A DNA stretch of 64,000 nucleotides, taken from positions 124,001 to 188,000 of the forward strand of contig CANQLV010000006.1 in the NCBI GenBank assembly GCA_947624785.1, given 5' to 3'. Below are positions 8,524 to 16,027 of this stretch, one piece after another; the first letter of the stretch is position 1; each line of letters opens with the position of its first letter. A model generated the notes under the pieces. That model ran no database searches. It worked only from the letters and a program-made list of their open reading frames with translations, and was not told the origin of the DNA. This DNA comes from Akkermansia muciniphila (lineage in GTDB: Bacteria; Verrucomicrobiota; Verrucomicrobiia; Verrucomicrobiales; Akkermansiaceae). The position numbers were made by a program, and so were the translations under genes.

Positions 8524-8800
8524 GATTGTTTTTCTTCATTTGTTAATCAATGCCGCTGGAAATCCACCGTCTCAAAGGGTTCCCGCGAACAGACAAGGTT
8601 TTGCCATTTCCGGCGTCATTGAACACCTGCCGCCTGCTCAACGGCAACATCAGCTTTGCCGGAGACGCCCCCCGTTTTTCTTCCATAGTCCGGCAAGCAC
8701 TAACGCGTGTCAAGGATCGCCCCATGGATATGCGGCGATCCATTTTGTCTTGCATCAATAAGGCGTTGGTATGAATAACTGATGCGTTGCCCTATTCTTC

Positions 8801-8890
8801 CTTGGAATCATTGGAGCCAATCCAGGGCCCGTTGCCCAAGGCGTGCACGCAGGCTACCAGCAGAATACCGATGAATACAGTACATGGCCC
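8801..8890 (-). pseudogene. Decayed fragment of nuoA 3' end
   Basis: Bases 8801-8890 align closely with the 3' end of the intact nuoA at about 11540-11630, including stretches such as TTGCCCAAGGCGT and ACCAGCAGAAT. There are scattered substitutions and at least one 1-nt indel near 8873, so the frame is lost. Only the last about 30 codons are represented, in the same orientation as nuoA. No other gene is seen between 8524 and 8976. Confidence 0.75.
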
Positions 8891-8976
8891 ACCACGGAAT
8901 AGTTCAAAAACAAAGCGTTCCGGATTAAACTTGAACAGAGCCTTCATTCATGCCAAAGTACCCCTGCACCTCTGCC

Positions 8977-9061
8977 GCGCCTGTGGCGAAATTGGTAGAC
9001 GCGCCAGACTTAGGATCTGGTGTTGAAAAACGTGCAGGTTCGATTCCTGTCGGGCGCACCA
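8977..9061 (+). tRNA. tRNA-Leu (anticodon UAG)
   Basis: An 85-nt class II tRNA with encoded CCA. The acceptor stem pairs GCGCCTG (8977-8983) with CGGGCGC (9051-9057), followed by discriminator A and CCA. The anticodon stem CCAGA/TCTGG encloses loop CTTAGGA, giving anticodon TAG, which reads CUA leucine codons. The long variable arm TGTTGAAAAACG and T loop TTCGATT are typical of tRNA-Leu. Confidence 0.97.
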
Positions 9062-9066
9062 TCAGT

Positions 9067-9102
9067 AACCCTCTTTAAGCAAATAACTTGAAGAGGGTTT
9101 TC
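9067..9102 (+). terminator. Terminator of tRNA-Leu
   Basis: A 9-bp stem AACCCTCTT (9067-9075) with AAGAGGGTT (9091-9099), loop of 15 nt and a short T run starts 6 nt after the tRNA 3' end. Confidence 0.75.
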
Positions 9103-9506
9103 CGTCCCTAGAGAGGAAGAGGGGCAAATTCCATAGAAGGAACCACAATCCGCATATAAGTTGTGGAACACATTGAGTCCGTTTCCGTCTTATTTCGCAC
9201 GGTATTTCTGTTAGGCAGGCAGCATTGGGAACCTCATTTGGACTGCCCTTGTAAAGCAGCAATCCCGCTCTTTATCCATCATTATCTGCGTTATCCGCCA
9301 TCAAGCGGGACAGCTGCATGAACACTCTGCGGCAATGGCGGAAAGAACCCAACTGAATATCCCCAGCAGAACGAACGGCGGCCACCCTTCGCGCTCAATG
9401 CCCCTTTTGGAACACTCGCAAGGCCATTCATACCCCAGGTAAACAGGAGATTCCAAAATCCTGCCGGAAAATTAATTTGAAGTCCTGGTTATCAATCTAA
9501 AAAATC
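9103..9506. other. Non-coding stretch after tRNA-Leu
   Basis: No convincing coding frame. Bases about 9224-9285 (GGGAAC, then CTGCCCTTGTAAAGC and a CCC motif) resemble the GC hairpin repeat at 28711-28748 and may be a decayed copy. Confidence 0.4.
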
Positions 9507-10061
9507 ATGCATACCATTTATACATGTAACCAAAAGAAAATAGAACCCGTTAATATCGGAAATTTCATACCACACCCCCAACAATACGGTCAACAGGTGT
9601 CTCCCGGCCGCTATCTGGGCCCGGCTCCATATATTCCCGGAAGAGAGGGAACAAAATACAATGTTTTGACTACACATCAAAAAGGACTGTTAACATTTGA
9701 TGCCAATCCGACAATATTGTACTCCAGCGGCCTGTTGTCATGCGCTTCGGTCATCTATACATCGACAGACATACACGCTCAAGCATGCGCCCATGTTCAC
9801 CACGCCAATTGCGGCACCCTGGAACCAACTGATATTTATCAAGCAATCCAGTCCCTTTACCCGGAAAATTCAGTCCATTCACCCGACCCCGGTAAAATCT
9901 ATGTAGTTTATGCTCACCCCGCCAGCAACGTTTTGTACGGAGATGAAATCAAAAAATTGCTGGAATGCGGCATTCTCTTGGACAACATCGTGGAAATCGA
10001 AGAATTGCCTACAGATAACTTTGGAATAGATAATAATGGCTACATAGGTTGCGCTTACTGA
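9507..10061 (+). CDS. Orphan protein with CheD/CNF-like deamidase motif pattern
   Basis: The 184-residue product has no export signal. Its centre reads GLLSCASVIYTS at residues 75-86 followed by AHVHHANCG at 95-103. A Cys in a glycine-serine turn followed about 17 residues later by a His after a hydrophobic strand is the arrangement of the CheD/CNF1 papain-unlike glutamine deamidase fold (compare LGSCVAV...HxxLP in CheD). A second alpha/beta unit follows (KIYVVYAHPASNVLYGDEIKKLLECGI). The DNA is visibly richer in A/T than flanking core genes, suggesting recent acquisition. Downstream is a convergent MFS gene. Function is inference: a stand-alone deamidase or toxin-like effector would fit, but similarity is at motif level only. 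Confidence 0.6.
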   Translation: MHTIYTCNQKKIEPVNIGNFIPHPQQYGQQVSPGRYLGPAPYIPGREGTKYNVLTTHQKGLLTFDANPTILYSSGLLSCASVIYTSTDIHAQACAHVHHANCGTLEPTDIYQAIQSLYPENSVHSPDPGKIYVVYAHPASNVLYGDEIKKLLECGILLDNIVEIEELPTDNFGIDNNGYIGCAY

Positions 10062-10141
10062 CGCCCCCGTATGCCCACGCTCATTTCCTTCTCCCTGGCA
10101 AACAAGCAGCCCTGAGTTTTTTCATTCCCTTTTCCGGAAGT

Positions 10142-11302
10142 TTACCTGAACTTTTTCAGGAAAGGGGCGATGAACGCCGTGCCCAGCCCCACCAGGGCAA
10201 TGAGGGAGAAGGACCACCGGAGGGAGGAAGCATGGGCAATGTGGCCGATGACCGGAGGCCCCAGCAGAAAGCCCAGAAAACCGATGGTGGAGACGGAGGC
10301 CAGGGCTATGCTGGGAATCATTTTCCTGGATTTCCCGGCCATGCTGTAACAGATGGGCACAATGGAGGAGGTGCCAAGCCCCACCAGCAGGAAGCCCAGC
10401 GTGGCGGACCACAACATCGGGAACAGCACGGAGACCAGCAGACCGGAGGCAATGAGAATGCCGCTGGCGCGGAGCACGCGCACCACGCCGAAGCGCATCA
10501 CCATGCGGTCCGCCGTAAAGCGTCCCAGGGCCATGGTGCTCATGAACGCCACGTAGCCCATCTGCACCAGCCCGGGACCGGGCTGCACCACGCTTTCAAA
10601 GTATACGCCGCTCCAGTCAAACATGGTTCCCTCGCTCACCATGCTTCCGAAAGCGATCAGTCCGATCACCAGCACATAGGCATCCATGCTCCGGAACATG
10701 CTACCGCCCTGGGTGGAGGAACGGCGTGCGTCCCGCGGCAGGAGAGAGGAGGAAAAGACGGCCAGAATGACCATGCACATCAGGAAAATGGCGATGAAGT
10801 GCGTTTCCGTGGATACCTGCCAATCCACCATCACCGCCCCCAGCAGGGCGCCGAAGAATCCCGCCAGGCTCCACAAGCCATGGAACCGGGCCATGATGCT
10901 GCATTGGTACAGCCGCTCCACCCCCACGCCCTGCGTATTGACGGAGATATTCGTCAAATTCGCGCCCACCCCGAAGAAAAACAGACCCGCCGCCAGTTCC
11001 CAGAAGGAGGACGCCATGCCCAGATACACAAGCACGGCGGGATAAAAGACGGAAGCCGCCATCAGTATCCTCCGGCTGCCGCAGCGGCCCACCAGATAAC
11101 CGGACAGCGCCATGGCGGACATTTGCCCCACCGGAACGGCAAAGAGCACGGAGCCAAGGTCCGCGTCATTCAGCCCCAGCGCATTTTTGATGTCCGGAAT
11201 GCGGCACGCCCAACTGGCGAATACCAGGCCCTGGAGAAAATAGAAGGTGCTGACCGACAGGCGGTAGACGCCCTGCGTCGTTTTGGGAAGAGGCAGATTC
11301 AT
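10142..11302 (-). CDS. Major facilitator superfamily transporter
   Basis: Inner-membrane secondary transporter of about 386 residues with 12 predicted membrane helices. The loop after helix 2 reads GYLVGRCGSRRILM, the MFS motif A region, and FLLVGLGTSSIVPICYSMAG matches sugar/efflux type MFS proteins (FucP/YbjJ-like). I chose the ATG at 11302 (MNLPLPKTTQGVYRLS), preceded by AGGA at a suitable distance, over the longer frame opening at 11353. The Pro/Cys-poor helices give no substrate clue. It is downstream of nuoA on the same strand but separated by a terminator. Confidence 0.9.
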   Translation of the reverse strand: MNLPLPKTTQGVYRLSVSTFYFLQGLVFASWACRIPDIKNALGLNDADLGSVLFAVPVGQMSAMALSGYLVGRCGSRRILMAASVFYPAVLVYLGMASSFWELAAGLFFFGVGANLTNISVNTQGVGVERLYQCSIMARFHGLWSLAGFFGALLGAVMVDWQVSTETHFIAIFLMCMVILAVFSSSLLPRDARRSSTQGGSMFRSMDAYVLVIGLIAFGSMVSEGTMFDWSGVYFESVVQPGPGLVQMGYVAFMSTMALGRFTADRMVMRFGVVRVLRASGILIASGLLVSVLFPMLWSATLGFLLVGLGTSSIVPICYSMAGKSRKMIPSIALASVSTIGFLGFLLGPPVIGHIAHASSLRWSFSLIALVGLGTAFIAPFLKKFR

Positions 11303-11476
11303 GCTGGATTTCCTGGTCACGCAGAAGCTATCCCCATTCCCTTTTCCTGGCAAGAGAAATCATCTTTTATACAATAAGATTTTATTCGCAAAAGAGACAT
11401 ACAGGCAAGGAATAAGCCTTCCGAAGATTTTTCCGCGCGATGAAATTTTCCAGGGCCTTTTCCTTTCTTCCACATG

Positions 11477-11510
11477 AAAAACGCCGCGTTCCCGACGGAG
11501 CACGGCGTTT
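11477..11510 (-). terminator. Terminator downstream of nuoA
   Basis: Stem AAACGCCG (11479-11486) with CGGCGTTT (11503-11510), with a further partial inner stem; on the minus strand the hairpin ends in TTTT. It separates nuoA from the MFS gene. Confidence 0.75.
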
Positions 11511-11532
11511 GCTGAAATGGAATAAGGAAGGG

Positions 11533-11913
11533 TCAGCGGGGATCGTGGTGCCAGTTCAGGGCCCCCTTGCCCAAGGCGTACAGGTAGGCCACCAGCAGAA
11601 TGCCGATGAAGATGCACATGGCCGTGAAGGATTCCGGATTCATCATCACATAGTCCCGGAAGTTGACGGCCCAGGGATAGAGGAATACCACTTCCAAGTC
11701 AAAGATGACGAAGAGCATGGCCACCATGTAGAATTTCACGGAGAACATGGGAGCGCCTTCCCCCATGGGAATCATCCCGCATTCGTAGGGAATGTCCGCA
11801 GGCTTGCGCACGGAGGAGCGCTTGCCCATCAAGATACTGAGCAACAAGATAATGCCGGCCAGCCCCAGGGCTGCCACCACTTGCACAAGCACTGAAAAGA
11901 ATTCCTGATTCAT
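11533..11913 (-). CDS. nuoA: NADH-quinone oxidoreductase subunit A, stand-alone
   Basis: Small membrane subunit of respiratory complex I, carrying electrons from NADH to quinone with ion pumping. The 126-residue product from ATG 11913 has the three expected helices (residues 6-28, 60-83, 93-112), the conserved PYECG motif with its Cys, and MLFVIFDLEVVFLYPWA, the signature of NuoA/NDH-3. The track of the frame extends to 11955 but MNQEFFSVLVQ is the normal start. nuoB and the rest of the operon are not adjacent: a terminator follows immediately and an unrelated MFS gene lies downstream. A decayed copy of its 3' end is found at 8801-8890. Confidence 0.95.
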   Translation of the reverse strand: MNQEFFSVLVQVVAALGLAGIILLLSILMGKRSSVRKPADIPYECGMIPMGEGAPMFSVKFYMVAMLFVIFDLEVVFLYPWAVNFRDYVMMNPESFTAMCIFIGILLVAYLYALGKGALNWHHDPR

Positions 11914-12040
11914 GACGTCTGGCACGGGTGTACCATATACGCCCCGGAAAAGCAAAACTAAAAAGGGCGGCAGCTTTCATGCTGACGGGGGCGCCCGTTT
12001 CCTCCCGGAACCGGAATCGTTATGATGAACCGCGTTTCCC

Positions 12041-13132
12041 ATGTCCCTGCATTCCTTCCTCCGGTCACGGCTCCGCCGCACATTTTCCGTAGAAAACCGG
12101 GCGGCGCAACGGTTCCATTCTCCGGAACCAATACCGCACCGCAGCCACTGGAGCATCATCAAATGGATGCTCACGCGCCGTCCGCGCCCCTATCCGTCCG
12201 TGGCGGAAAACGCCCGTATTCCCTCCTTTCATGTTCCCGTGGAACGGGGGCAATGGGAGGCCGTCATGGTCAATCATGCCACCATCCTGATTCGGCTGCA
12301 CGGGCTGAACGTGCTGACGGACCCCGTCTGGTCCGGCCGCGTGAGCCCCGTGGCATGGATGGGCCCCAAACGGAAGCGGCCCGCGGGTATAGCATGGGAG
12401 GATCTGCCGCAGGTGGACGCCGTACTGGTTTCACACGACCATTACGACCATGTTGACGCGCCCACCCTGAAACGGCTGGAGGAACGCTTCCACCCCATCT
12501 TTCTTGTGCCGCTGGGGCTCCGACCCCTGCTCCTCCGCCATTGCGGCGCACAGGCGCAGATCCGCGAGCTGGACTGGTGGGAGTCCGTCCCCCTGCCGTC
12601 CGGGGATGTGGAAGCCACCGTCACCTTCACTCCCGCGCGGCATTACAGCGGTCGCAGTCCATTCCACGGGGACGCCAACCGGTCCCTGTGGGGAGGCTTT
12701 TTCCTGCGCGCGGCAGACGGTCCGGGCATTTATTTTGCCGGAGACACGGCCCGGACTCGCTTTTTCGCGGAAATACGGGACCGCCTCGGCCCTCCGGACC
12801 TGGCCCTCCTTTCCATCGGGTCCTATCTTCCGGAGGAGCTCATGGCAGGCGTCCATCTGTCGCCGCTCGACGCAGTCCGGGCCTTTAAAACGCTGCGCGC
12901 CAGGCAGGGCATGGCCTTCCACTTCGGCACCTGGCAACTGGCGGACGACGGCTACCAGGAAACGCTGGACGATTTCCGGGAAGCCCTTCGCCGGGAAGGC
13001 GTGGAGGAAGCATCCTTCATTGCCGCGGACAACGGGTTTACGCTCCCATCAAATGGAGAACCCGGTCCCCAGCCGCTTCCATCAGAACCAGATACCCCGC
13101 CAGAATCCCAAGAAGGAGTCCCGCCAGCTTGA
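12041..13132 (+). CDS. MBL-fold metal-dependent hydrolase, NAPE-PLD/UlaG-like
   Basis: Cytoplasmic or membrane-associated metallo-beta-lactamase-fold hydrolase of 363 residues. Metal-binding motif SHDHYDHVD lies at about residues 134-142, followed by TPARHYSGR (third His), FAGDTA (bridging Asp) and AFHFGTWQL (last His), all in the order of the family of N-acyl-phosphatidylethanolamine phospholipase D-like enzymes. The PYPSVAEN/VNHATILIRLHGLNVLTDPVW block also matches that family. The last about 30 residues are Pro-rich and overlap a convergent small membrane ORF (13038-13268). It diverges from nuoA. Substrate unknown; a phospholipid or lactone is possible. Confidence 0.9.
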   Translation: MSLHSFLRSRLRRTFSVENRAAQRFHSPEPIPHRSHWSIIKWMLTRRPRPYPSVAENARIPSFHVPVERGQWEAVMVNHATILIRLHGLNVLTDPVWSGRVSPVAWMGPKRKRPAGIAWEDLPQVDAVLVSHDHYDHVDAPTLKRLEERFHPIFLVPLGLRPLLLRHCGAQAQIRELDWWESVPLPSGDVEATVTFTPARHYSGRSPFHGDANRSLWGGFFLRAADGPGIYFAGDTARTRFFAEIRDRLGPPDLALLSIGSYLPEELMAGVHLSPLDAVRAFKTLRARQGMAFHFGTWQLADDGYQETLDDFREALRREGVEEASFIAADNGFTLPSNGEPGPQPLPSEPDTPPESQEGVPPA

Positions 13133-13268
13133 ACAGCAGAAAGCCAGTTCCCGGCAAAACGCCGACCACGCAGGCGAACACGGCCATCACCGCCATGAAA
13201 CATAAGCCTGCCAGCAACGCCAGGATGCCCCAAGCCCTTGTTTTACCAGTTTCCGTGCCCCCGGCAAT
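13038..13268 (-). CDS. Putative small membrane protein after HAD phosphatase
   Basis: Directly after the TGA of the HAD gene (13284-13286) the same frame stays open for 81 codons to TAA at 13038-13040. Its translation is strongly hydrophobic: two membrane segments, WGILALLAGLCFMAVMAVF and FLLFKLAGLLLGILAGYLVL, joined by ACVVGVLPGTG and ending in a short charged tail (EAAGDRVLHLMGA). No ATG lies before the first helix; ATT at 13266-13268 or a TTG at the start of helix 1 are the possible starts, and an internal ATG would give only about 46 residues. Codon choice is like neighbouring genes. It overlaps the MBL gene end antisense. A fused C-terminal membrane domain reached by TGA readthrough, or a stop gained by mutation, are alternatives. 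Confidence 0.4.
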   Translation of the reverse strand: MAGGTETGKTRAWGILALLAGLCFMAVMAVFACVVGVLPGTGFLLFKLAGLLLGILAGYLVLMEAAGDRVLHLMGA

Positions 13269-13283
13269 ATGGACCCGGAGGGT

Positions 13284-14108
13284 TCAGCAGTCTCCGCCTC
13301 CTCCCTGCGGAGGATGGGACTCCAGCACTTTTCCGAGCACCTGCATGACTCCGTTTTCCTGATTGGACGGGGCCTCAAACGCGGCCATGGCACGGATTTC
13401 CGGCACGGCGTTCGCCACGGCATAGCTGAACCGGGCCTGCCGCATCATTTCCGCATCATTCATCTGGTCCCCAAAGACCATTGTTTCCTCCGGAGAAATA
13501 CCCAGTTTCCGCTGAATCAGCTCCAGGGCGGCGCCCTTATCAGCCCCCTTCCGGCTGATGTCCATCCATTTTTCTCCGGAGACGGCTACCTGGAAGCCAT
13601 GCTCCAAACGCTTCAGGCGGGGATAACTGTTTTCCTTCGCTCCCCTGAAGTCATATACGGCTATTTTCAGCAGCTTGTCCCCCTGCACGTCCAGCAGGTC
13701 ATCCACCTCCTTGCAGCGGGTGTAATACCGGCGGGCCTCCCGGACGAATTCCGGCTGTTTATCTTCAATATATGCGGAGTCCAGGCCTGCAAGAACGATG
13801 CACGCCCCTTCAATGCGCCTGATCATGGCAATCAGCCCGGCCACCGTTTCCCGGTCCATGTCCAGCACCAGCCATTCCCTGGAACCAGACGCCACATAGG
13901 CGCCGTTTTCGGCAATGAACAGCATCCGGTCCGCCACGGGGGCAAAGGTCCGGAGCAGTCCGTCATACTGGCGCCCGCTGGCCGCCGCAAAGCGGATGCC
14001 GCGGTGTTCAAGCTTTTTAAAGAGGGAGAAAAACGCAGGGTCCAGTTCTCCCTTTCCATTGAGCAGCGTTCCGTCCATATCAGACGCAATAAGTTTGACG
14101 GAGTCCAT
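13284..14108 (-). CDS. Cof-type HAD-IIB family phosphatase
   Basis: Cytoplasmic sugar-phosphate or nucleotide phosphatase of 274 residues. HAD motif I ASDMDGTLL is at residues 8-16, motif II ASGRQ follows, motif III is in KGADKGAALELI and motif IV is FGDQMNDAEMM; the region between is the C2B cap typical of Cof/YidA-like enzymes. The ATG at 14108 gives the canonical N-terminus; the open frame extends to 14261 without family similarity. It ends with a Gly/Pro tail immediately followed in frame by the hydrophobic ORF at 13038-13268. Substrate unknown. Confidence 0.92.
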   Translation of the reverse strand: MDSVKLIASDMDGTLLNGKGELDPAFFSLFKKLEHRGIRFAAASGRQYDGLLRTFAPVADRMLFIAENGAYVASGSREWLVLDMDRETVAGLIAMIRRIEGACIVLAGLDSAYIEDKQPEFVREARRYYTRCKEVDDLLDVQGDKLLKIAVYDFRGAKENSYPRLKRLEHGFQVAVSGEKWMDISRKGADKGAALELIQRKLGISPEETMVFGDQMNDAEMMRQARFSYAVANAVPEIRAMAAFEAPSNQENGVMQVLGKVLESHPPQGGGGDC

Positions 14109-14341
14109 AACGTTGCCCGAATCATCATGCGCCGTTTCTTCCAAGGCAAGAGCGGCCTCAGACAGCACGGACCAGTCGGCGGAAGAGACGTCCCAGCACA
14201 CAGTAAAGGAAATACCGCCTTTTTCCCGGCTGTTTTGACGGAAAACTGGCGCTCCCTGCATTTTTTAATGACAATAGCAACAACAGCAAATGAAAGCAAT
14301 TTTAAGACAGCCGTCACAACCGCAACGCCTAACGCATCATA

Positions 14342-14358
14342 CCGGATTGTGAATCCGG
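14342..14358. repeat. GGATT-NNN-AATCC palindrome, pair 2 left
   Basis: Arms CCGGATT/AATCCGG around loop GTG. A 17-nt block (14343-14359) occurs as its exact reverse complement at 14509-14525. Confidence 0.85.
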
Positions 14359-14508
14359 ACATAATTCAAATAATTGGAATTAAATGAACCACATCATAAG
14401 ACCCATGACCGATATGACGTCCGAGGCATGACACCATATTTTCCGCCACCCTCGTAAATGACTTTATCCACGGGCTTCTTTTCCATATCAGGCGGGAAAA
14501 AATCTCCC

Positions 14509-14525
14509 TCCGGATTCACAATCCG
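14509..14525. repeat. GGATT-NNN-AATCC palindrome, pair 2 right
   Basis: TCCGGATTCACAATCCG, exact reverse complement of 14343-14359; loop CAC matches GTG. Lies in the non-coding leader before the ankyrin gene; no gene is seen between 14109 and 14634. Confidence 0.85.
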
Positions 14526-14634
14526 CCGTTTAAATTTCCATATAATTCGCTCCGGGCATTCCTTGCGCATGCTATTTTTTCATTGCCCGAAGTTACGGAT
14601 TCCTGCATCATGGCTTTTTGCAGTTCCCCTGCTT

Positions 14635-15996
14635 ATGATACACACGACCTTAAGAAAGAAAACCCTCTGGTTTCTTGGAGCTTTGAGCGTTTTTGCGGCT
14701 CTTGTCGCAGGCTCCACTATTTTCTGGTTCCTCAGGAATGACCCTTCCCCCGCGGAATGGAAATTCAACCCTATCTGGACAAAAGCGGAAAGAGAACAGA
14801 TTCTTACCGCAGCGGATTTCACGGCGCACCGCAGCCCGGAGCGTTTCCTTTTCCGCGGGCTTTCCCCCAATTCCCGCCATATTGACTGGCACATGTTTTC
14901 CGAGGTTTCCATGCGCCAGTACATGCAGGACGAAATCAGGGAAAGGCTCCAGATGATCCGGAACACGGCGGAGAGCGCAGACGGCCGCTGCAGCACCTCG
15001 TCCCATGAGACCCTGCTGCACCTGGCGGCCGGGCTCGGAGAAGTGCAATTGCTGGGACGCCTTCTGCAGCGCAACGCGGACCCGAACCTCCAGATCATCC
15101 TGCCGCACCAGGCCCTGCCCTCCATCCCGGGGTCCGAACTGGGGGATACACCCCTGACTTATGCCTGCCAGCCCGGCATGGACGACACCAGGCCCCTGCC
15201 TGTGCACAACAGGCTTTCCTGCCTGAACCTGCTGATCCGGAACGGCGCGGATGTGGACAAACCAGGCCCGATGGGCTGGCCTCCCCTCGTCATGACCTGC
15301 GTGGCCGGCATCGGGGGCGCGCCCTATGAGGAAACGGCTTTGTTTCTTCTGAAATGCGGGGCGGATATTTCCTTCCAGCCGGAATTGAGGGGTAAAAAAA
15401 CCAGTCTGCTGTCCTGGGCCGCCGCTGCCGGATACCCTCTTCTGGTCCGCAAGCTTTGCGAAGCCGGGTACGATCCCAATTTCCGCGGGGAGATGACCCC
15501 TCCCCTTCTTTCCCTGAACCTGAATACCCCGAAAACCGCGCTGCAAATCGCGCATACGCTGCTGGAGTACGGGGCGGACGTCAATGCGGCCATGCCCATG
15601 AACACGCCGCCGCCGGATTCCGGGGGAGACACGGCTCTGCTGAACCTGTGCCGCCAATTGGCTTTCATTGACGTATCCCATCTCCCCCAAATCAGGGAAC
15701 TGGTCAATCTTTTCATCAGCGAGGGAGCGGACGTCAACCATCAAAACGCAGCCGGGGAAACGGCCCTCATGCTGTGCTGCCGTGACATGCTGCTGGGTGA
15801 TGATTCCCTGGACCGCCTGAAACTGGGCATTGCACGCCTGCTGCTGGACCACCAGGCAGACCCTTCCCTGCGTGACAAGTACGGGCGCACGGTCCTCCAG
15901 CAGATAGGCAACCGGTCAAACGACCATCTGCACATGGTCCTGAAGCATCTGCCGGAGTTAAACGCTTCACCCCTCCCGAAGAAGGGAGGCCGCTAA
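14635..15996 (+). CDS. Membrane-anchored ankyrin-repeat protein
   Basis: The 453-residue product from ATG 14635 begins with a basic stretch and one membrane helix (LWFLGALSVFAALVAGSTIFWFL, about residues 11-33) and then lies outside the cytoplasm or is membrane anchored. Ankyrin-like units follow: ETLLHLAAGLGEVQLLGRLLQRNADPN, LNLLIRNGADVDKPG, ALFLLKCGADI, LLVRKLCEAGYDPNFRG, TLLEYGADVNAA, LFISEGADVNHQNAAGETAL and ARLLLDHQADPSLRDKYGRT. Such proteins mediate protein-protein contacts. The frame is open from 14458 but that part contains the palindrome repeat and no leader. No neighbouring gene suggests a partner. Confidence 0.85.
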   Translation: MIHTTLRKKTLWFLGALSVFAALVAGSTIFWFLRNDPSPAEWKFNPIWTKAEREQILTAADFTAHRSPERFLFRGLSPNSRHIDWHMFSEVSMRQYMQDEIRERLQMIRNTAESADGRCSTSSHETLLHLAAGLGEVQLLGRLLQRNADPNLQIILPHQALPSIPGSELGDTPLTYACQPGMDDTRPLPVHNRLSCLNLLIRNGADVDKPGPMGWPPLVMTCVAGIGGAPYEETALFLLKCGADISFQPELRGKKTSLLSWAAAAGYPLLVRKLCEAGYDPNFRGEMTPPLLSLNLNTPKTALQIAHTLLEYGADVNAAMPMNTPPPDSGGDTALLNLCRQLAFIDVSHLPQIRELVNLFISEGADVNHQNAAGETALMLCCRDMLLGDDSLDRLKLGIARLLLDHQADPSLRDKYGRTVLQQIGNRSNDHLHMVLKHLPELNASPLPKKGGR

Positions 15997-16027
15997 GTTC
16001 CGGCTCCCCCCTGCGGCAGGACGCCTC

